Shown one piece after another: positions 59,201 to 64,000 of a stretch of DNA of 64,000 bases. The notes beneath the pieces are model-generated. The model saw only the letters and a list, made by a program, of their open reading frames with translations. It had not been told where the DNA came from and searched no databases. Source of the DNA: Axinella damicornis (Eukaryota > Porifera > Demospongiae > Axinellida > Axinellidae). Both the position numbers and the translations under genes were made by a program. The stretch lies in assembly GCA_963931865.1 (NCBI GenBank), contig OZ007510.1, positions 1,573,205 through 1,637,204 of the forward strand, written 5' to 3'. Position 1 is the first letter of the stretch; every line of letters starts with the position of its first letter.

Positions 59201-62200
59201 AATAATCAAAGTTTTGTGGATGTTGAAACAATGTATGCTTTTGGTTAAGTTTTGGGAGTGATAGTAAAACTATATATCACAACAAGAGTTTGCACAAAAG
59301 GAGCAGACAACACATACCATGCACTGTTACTCAAACAATTATTGTTAAACATCCACTGCTCATGTTTTGGTAATAATATGGAGGTTACCCAATAATAATT
59401 ATGGAACAATGTACGTATGTTTTTGGTTACGCTGTGAAACTAATGGCAAAGGAAAGTGTCGTAGCTTTGAACTTGATATTAGGAGTTCTCCTTCCTACAC
59501 TTGCAGAGGGGTTGGTGGTGACAATCTCTCAGAGTCGATCGCAGTGCCAAGCAAGCAAATGTCTCACGCTGAGAGAATGCTTGACTGACCCTGGATCTTG
59601 TTTCACTCCACACACCGTCATTAACTTTCTCCCAGGAGACCATCAAGCTGCACACAGGTATGTGATTGTGAGTGACATTAGCAACATAACTTTACAAGGC
59701 AGCGTGCAGAACAATGCCCCAGCTGTCAGAATCCTTTGCTCCAAAGCGGGCCTTGCTTTCGTGCAGGTTGAGATGCTAAATATTTCAGGGATATCGTTTC
59801 TTGGCTGTGGAGCACCTATACCCGACCAACTGAAGAGGGAAGCCATGCAACAGAGAACAAGAACATACCTTGTAATGTTTGAAGGGACTAAGGTAGCCAT
59901 ATTTTTGGTCAATGTACTTAACCTAAACATGAGCCAGATGCACGTTAACGACAGCGATGGATACGGCTTGCTCGCTTTGAATGTGTTCGGGTCTTCAAGA
60001 ATTACCAGCTGTGTCTTTTCTCATAACAATCGAAGGGCACTAGTTTACCATCAACATAACCCACTCTACTGCAGAGGAGAAGCAACTGAAAACACCACTT
60101 CATGCTCGGGAGGTAATGCGGTCTTCATCTTCATGGATACAACAACTCACTGCCCAAGTCTTAAACCTACACACTTGCTGTGGATTGCTGGATCAACTTT
60201 CAGCCATGGTGTCAACTATGATTACCAGGATTGGGGTCCCCCGCCACGATATCTCAGTGCTGCAGGCGGACTAAGCATCTTCTCGGGACAGTCATCCTAC
60301 ACAATGTGGGTTTTCATCAACAACTCCGTCATTGATGCAAATATTGGCTTCTCTGGAGCAAATGTATTCATATCTCTTCATGATCAATACCATGCAGACT
60401 GTGAAGTGACAGTTGAAAATAGTCGCATTAGCAATGGCAATGCTGGTGAGAGCTTCCTTTCCAAAGTAGGCTTTACTTCAGGGATTCACATATACTACGG
60501 ACCAGCTACATCTGTGAGCCATCAGCCTATTTGCCATGACAGGTGCACGTCAGAAAGATACTTACTTGACTGCGGCAGAGGATATTGCCAAGATAAAAAC
60601 CTCAAGAGTGTTTGGGTTTTCAAATGCTCTCTGTTCGGTAATGCTGCATTCTGGGGGGCTGCATTTCACGTTGAGTCCTTACTTGGTTCTGTCAAGTGCA
60701 TTAACAGTAAAGTGACACTGGAAGATTGTGATATACATGACAATATTGGAGTCGATTCAATAGTCCAAGCAACAGAATACCATCATGATGGAGTGAACGA
60801 CGGTTATTCTTCCATGGAATTCACAATAAAGAATGGCACAAAATTACACCACAACAAACTGGTAAAGTTAGGAATAGTGGAGAACAAGCCGCCAACACTC
60901 AAAGATGATCCTGCCCAGGCAGTAATATTCGTGGATAAACTCTATATTATGAGGTTTGAAAACAGTACCATAAGCGACAATATGGGTACCGGTTTGCACA
61001 TGAAATCAGGTAGTCTCAGCATCAAGGGTGAGAGCTACATAACCAGAAATAGAGGCAATCTCGGTGGAGGGATCATGATCGGTCGTGCAGTATTTGATTT
61101 GTATTATGCAGCATGTCTATTCATTGAAGAAAACCAGGCTACATATGGGGGAGGTATCTTTGTCGTGACCAAGAAATATAGTTATAAGCTGCGTAAAGGA
61201 TGTTTCTTTGATGTTCTCAGTTCACAAATTACAAATGGAACTATACACACAGGTGCCCAAGTTGTATTAAGAAATAACAGAGCCACAGTTGCTGGTAATT
61301 CTGTATATGGAGGTGACATTGACAAATGTTACATGCAAGCAGACATTCACAACCAACTTGATGAGGTTGTTGTATTCCGTCAACTCTTCTCCATTCCTAA
61401 CACTACGCTCACTGAAGTTAGTTCAGACATTCGTCAGCTGTGCTTCTGTGTCCATCAATTCCCGCAATGTGATATCCAGGGTCACGAAGCGGAAGCTTAT
61501 CCTGGCCAGGAGTTCTATGTGTCCGCAGTCGCAGTTGGACAGCTGAACGGAACAACACCTGCAGTAGCATTGAGTAGTCTAGCAGAGGGGTACACAGCAG
61601 AGTTTGAATCACAGCAAGCTGCACAACAGTTGGGGACTGTTTGCGGTGATCTAGCGTACCGAGTAAGCACCAATGAATCTTTTGTTCTCTTACAGCTCCA
61701 TGCAAACTACGAAAGAAGCCTGAATCCCTCTGAGCTTGTGACTCTGAGTGTTTCACTGACATTACAAGAATGCCCATTGGGGTTTGAGCTATATGTTGAC
61801 CTAGGCAGATGTGACTGTATCACCTTCTTAAGTACTAAGGGAGTAACATGCCTTATAGATCATCAGAGCTTTGTAAGACCATTTCCCCTTTGGATTGGGT
61901 ATCAGAATCATTCCGAGAGAATTCTAGTCCACGATACTTGCCCTTTTGGTTACTGCAAGACAGAAAGTACAGAAGTGACTCTGAACACCACAGATATGCA
62001 GTGCGAGTTTGATCACTCTGGGGTTCTTTGTGGTGGTTGTAAGAAAGGATTGAGTGTTGTGTTTGGGAGCTCTCGATGTCGATCATGCTCAAATGGTTAC
62101 CTTGCATTTCTCCTGCTGTTCTTGCTAGCCGGATTTCTGCTGGTGTTAGCGATGATTTACTGTGATCTAACCGTCTCAAAAGGGACACTCAATGCACTGA

Positions 62201-64000
62201 TCTTTTATGCTAACATCGTGAGAGTTAACCAATCCATCTTTTTCCCACCTGGTCAAATCAATGCTTTCACCGTGTTCATAGCCTGGTTGAATCTGGACCT
62301 TGGGATTGAGTTGTGCTTCTATGATGGGATGGATGCGTACGGCATGACCTGGCTACAATTTCTGTTCCCCATCTATATCTGGGTGATAGTTGGAGTAATC
62401 ATAGTTGCAAGCTGGTACTCTTCCACTGTAGCAAGGATCTCAGGCTCAAACGCAATAGCAGTGTTGGCAACTTTATTTCTCCTCTCTTACACCAAACTCC
62501 AGCGTACAATTCTGTCTGCGTTTTCATCCACAGTCATCAACACGCACGATGGTGACTCATTTCCTGTGTGGCTCTACGATGGAAATGTCCCATTTCTGGG
62601 TACAAAACATGCTTTTCTCTTTACCGCAGCGATTGCAGCAGGCATAGGGTTTGTACTTCCCTTCACTCTTGTAGTGCTCCTTGGTCCTCTTCTGCAGGCC
62701 AAGTTAGGTTACCGCATGCTACAACTGAGACTGACACCAATACTGGATGCATACCAAGGTCCTTATAAGGACAGATTTAGATGCTGGACAGGTATAATGC
62801 TGTTGGTGCGCAGTTTCTTGCTTTTGGCTTTTGTCCTAAACATTCTCGGAAGTCCACGACTAAATCTTGCCATCATCATGTCAACCATTGCTGTATCTCT
62901 TGGATTTACTTGGAATGTGGGTGCCATCTACAAAAAGCTTATCAATAACATACTTGAGACATTCTACATCGTCAACTTGGGACTACTGGCTACATGGACA
63001 GCATTTAACCAGCAGGACTCACCTAAACACATTCAAAATCAAGCAGTCATTGCTAACTTTTTTGTTGGTACTGCATTTGCTACTTTTATGATGACAATCC
63101 TTTACCACACTGTCTTACAAATCAGAAGGTTCATGCACTCTCGAGCTCACTACTGGTGTCAGAGAAACCAGCGTGAACCTTGCACCCAGCAACAACAAAT
63201 ACAGCTGCAGCAAGTTGACGAATACGGCTCACCATTACCAGTCCATAGTGCTCGTCCTCCTACAGTGAGCTATGTTGCACTAAGTCAACTAGAAACTCCG
63301 TGCTCGGCTAACGATGCACCTGGCAATCCCAGTAATTCGTAAAGTAAACACAACAGCACTTTCAATAATTAACACTTGTTGTTATAGCAGACATGCAATT
63401 TTGAACTCACTTTCACACTGATTGAATAACTTCACGATTGCTTCCACTCAAAAACCAACAATAAACTTTGTGTAACATACTTCCCACTTTACTCTTGCAA
63501 GCCACACCCTTCGGAGTGTGGTTGGGTAATTGGCCATCAGCGGCAATACCACAATCACTATCAACAGGAGCGCATCGAGCCGGCTTTGCTGGCTCGATGC
63601 ACCCCTGCTATCGACCTGCTCACTGCTCCCCTCAACACATCAAACACTCGACATACTGATAACAATGATTCTGTCGTATCCTGATGCGAAGGGTGTGGTT
63701 TGCATGACACTATAATAGATGATTTCTGTTCAATTCCTGTTTACCTGGAATGTAGGAGAAATTGATGGGATAGAAGAGAGGAGGTCGTAGGGGGTTCTTG
63801 TGGAACTCCAGGCAAAAGATCTGGCCCCTTAGAGTTGCCACCAGCAGCTTGCTAGAGCCACTGATCCTCAGGCTGCACAGCCCATAAATATTGCTTTGCC
63901 TGTGACCAGGGAAAGCAACAAAGTTTGCCTCATGAAGCTTGATAGGTGAGGCTGGTGAACGAGTGACAAGGTCTTCACCTCCTTGTTGTGAGTTCCCGAA
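56267..64000 (-). CDS. KPTN: Kaptin (KPTN), KICSTOR subunit, 5' end outside window
   Basis: Exons 64000-63745 (partial), 58654-58578 and 58511-58424 join in phase. Others lie near 58.33, 58.2, 57.9-57.73, 57.64, 57.47, 57.13-57.0, 56.93-56.88 and 56.79-56.63 kb, and the last ends at TGA 56267-56269. In vertebrates kaptin belongs to KICSTOR, which brings GATOR1 to lysosomes and restrains mTORC1 when nutrients are low. Visible features are the beta-propeller N-terminus ([20 protein letters not shown]), [49 protein letters not shown], the FG-GAP-like blades ([40 protein letters not shown]), and a terminal helix ([19 protein letters not shown]). The C-terminus carries three copies of a 14-16 residue repeat ([14 protein letters not shown]). 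The 5.1-kb intron 58655-63744 encloses an antisense gene. Confidence 0.93.
57169..57319. repeat. Inverted repeat in a KPTN intron
   Basis: CCTTTTGGCAGAAAACATGC / GCATGTTTTCTGCCAAAAGG. The arms extend through AGAAGTAAATTTGG, about 35 bp each, with a loop of about 80 nt. Confidence 0.88.
58755..59395. repeat. Tandem repeat of about 173 bp, 3-4 copies, upstream of the nested gene
   Basis: AACAAGAGTTTGCACAAAAG recurs near 58763, 58932, 59108 and 59281. Each unit contains GGAGCAGACAACATACCATG, TGTCCATGTTTTGGTAATAA and GAAACAATGTATGCTTTTGG. The last, partial copy runs into the first ATG of the 1313-codon ORF. Confidence 0.9.
59401..63342 (+). CDS. Intronless multi-pass membrane protein with beta-helix-like ectodomain
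   Basis: One open frame of 1313 codons with no intron. ATG at 59443 is the likelier start: it gives [20 protein letters not shown] followed by AEG, a good signal peptide, whereas the first 14 codons derive from the upstream repeat. Residues about 40-640 form a long ectodomain with many N-glycosylation sites and recurring short Asn/Gly-rich strands ([75 protein letters not shown]), typical of right-handed beta-helix (pectin-lyase-like) folds. A Cys-rich segment follows ([29 protein letters not shown]). From about residue 898 there are 8-10 hydrophobic helices and then a Gln-rich cytosolic tail. I recall similar proteins as expanded, uncharacterised families in sponges. Function unknown; a cell-surface receptor or adhesion role is a guess. 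Confidence 0.92.
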   Translation: MEQCTYVFGYAVKLMAKESVVALNLILGVLLPTLAEGLVVTISQSRSQCQASKCLTLRECLTDPGSCFTPHTVINFLPGDHQAAHRYVIVSDISNITLQGSVQNNAPAVRILCSKAGLAFVQVEMLNISGISFLGCGAPIPDQLKREAMQQRTRTYLVMFEGTKVAIFLVNVLNLNMSQMHVNDSDGYGLLALNVFGSSRITSCVFSHNNRRALVYHQHNPLYCRGEATENTTSCSGGNAVFIFMDTTTHCPSLKPTHLLWIAGSTFSHGVNYDYQDWGPPPRYLSAAGGLSIFSGQSSYTMWVFINNSVIDANIGFSGANVFISLHDQYHADCEVTVENSRISNGNAGESFLSKVGFTSGIHIYYGPATSVSHQPICHDRCTSERYLLDCGRGYCQDKNLKSVWVFKCSLFGNAAFWGAAFHVESLLGSVKCINSKVTLEDCDIHDNIGVDSIVQATEYHHDGVNDGYSSMEFTIKNGTKLHHNKLVKLGIVENKPPTLKDDPAQAVIFVDKLYIMRFENSTISDNMGTGLHMKSGSLSIKGESYITRNRGNLGGGIMIGRAVFDLYYAACLFIEENQATYGGGIFVVTKKYSYKLRKGCFFDVLSSQITNGTIHTGAQVVLRNNRATVAGNSVYGGDIDKCYMQADIHNQLDEVVVFRQLFSIPNTTLTEVSSDIRQLCFCVHQFPQCDIQGHEAEAYPGQEFYVSAVAVGQLNGTTPAVALSSLAEGYTAEFESQQAAQQLGTVCGDLAYRVSTNESFVLLQLHANYERSLNPSELVTLSVSLTLQECPLGFELYVDLGRCDCITFLSTKGVTCLIDHQSFVRPFPLWIGYQNHSERILVHDTCPFGYCKTESTEVTLNTTDMQCEFDHSGVLCGGCKKGLSVVFGSSRCRSCSNGYLAFLLLFLLAGFLLVLAMIYCDLTVSKGTLNALIFYANIVRVNQSIFFPPGQINAFTVFIAWLNLDLGIELCFYDGMDAYGMTWLQFLFPIYIWVIVGVIIVASWYSSTVARISGSNAIAVLATLFLLSYTKLQRTILSAFSSTVINTHDGDSFPVWLYDGNVPFLGTKHAFLFTAAIAAGIGFVLPFTLVVLLGPLLQAKLGYRMLQLRLTPILDAYQGPYKDRFRCWTGIMLLVRSFLLLAFVLNILGSPRLNLAIIMSTIAVSLGFTWNVGAIYKKLINNILETFYIVNLGLLATWTAFNQQDSPKHIQNQAVIANFFVGTAFATFMMTILYHTVLQIRRFMHSRAHYWCQRNQREPCTQQQQIQLQQVDEYGSPLPVHSARPPTVSYVALSQLETPCSANDAPGNPSNS
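63460..63465 (+). terminator. Polyadenylation signal AATAAA
   Basis: A canonical hexamer 118 bp after the stop of the nested gene. This suggests the gene has its own transcript end inside the KPTN intron. Confidence 0.65.
63496..63708. mobile_element. Small element with inverted ends and an internal hairpin
   Basis: GCAAGCCACACCCTTCG is mirrored by CGAAGGGTGTGGTTTGC. Inside is a perfect stem GCATCGAGCC / GGCTCGATGC (63574-63602) with a 9-nt loop. It lies between the nested gene and the KPTN exon at 63745. Confidence 0.8.

Noticed and set aside
63574..63602. Perfect hairpin considered as a tRNA or miRNA precursor
   Set aside because: The stem is only about 10 bp with a 9-nt loop, there is no cloverleaf, and it lies inside a small mobile element.

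Overview
The window is eukaryotic nuclear DNA. Genes are split by many short GT-AG introns, and the gene set is animal: three SNAP-25-type SNAREs, a full-length Dicer, a TRIM protein with a filamin-type repeat, BRF1, ALKBH6, kaptin, SDE2 and an FGD-type RhoGEF. A 1313-codon intronless gene encodes a beta-helix-like ectodomain plus a multi-pass membrane domain, a type I associate with sponges. With the compact layout this points to a sponge, most likely a demosponge. That is an inference without a database search.

Layout. 1-0.6 kb: 3' end of a COA8-like gene (+). 1.5-13.3 kb: a head-to-tail array of three SNAP-25-like genes (-) plus one decayed SNARE exon, separated by foldback elements and satellites. 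13.5-17.6 kb: SDE2 (+). 17.7-19.3 kb: a small RS/K-rich protein gene (-). 19.4-20.6 kb: a deoxynucleoside kinase (+). 23.1-29.7 kb: a RhoGEF with two PH domains and no visible FYVE domain (-). 29.8-32.1 kb: a tubulin-tyrosine-ligase-like gene with an N-terminal hydrophobic anchor (+). 32.9-38.9 kb: a TRIM gene (-) whose intron holds nested transposons. 39.1-48.2 kb: Dicer (-). 48.3-49.8 kb: ALKBH6 (+). 50.5-56.2 kb: BRF1 (+). 56.3 kb to beyond the right edge: KPTN (-), with the 1313-codon gene nested antisense in a 5.1-kb intron.

The genes are mostly housekeeping and do not form one pathway. Three pairs are head to head with about 50-160 bp between start codons (RS-rich gene/kinase, RhoGEF/TTLL, Dicer/ALKBH6). 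Two pairs are tail to tail with about 70-140 bp between stops. Most exon boundaries were set by hand from splice consensus, reading phase and family similarity.

Much of the remaining sequence is repetitive. The commonest element begins TAG(C/T)CTCG and ends with the inverse, and nine insertions are flanked by 9-bp direct repeats, as for Mutator-like transposons. There are also near-perfect long hairpins, several satellites, and at least seven runs of about 20-30 G or C. One G run starts inside the 5' splice site of Dicer intron 1. Three introns appear to use GC-AG splice sites.
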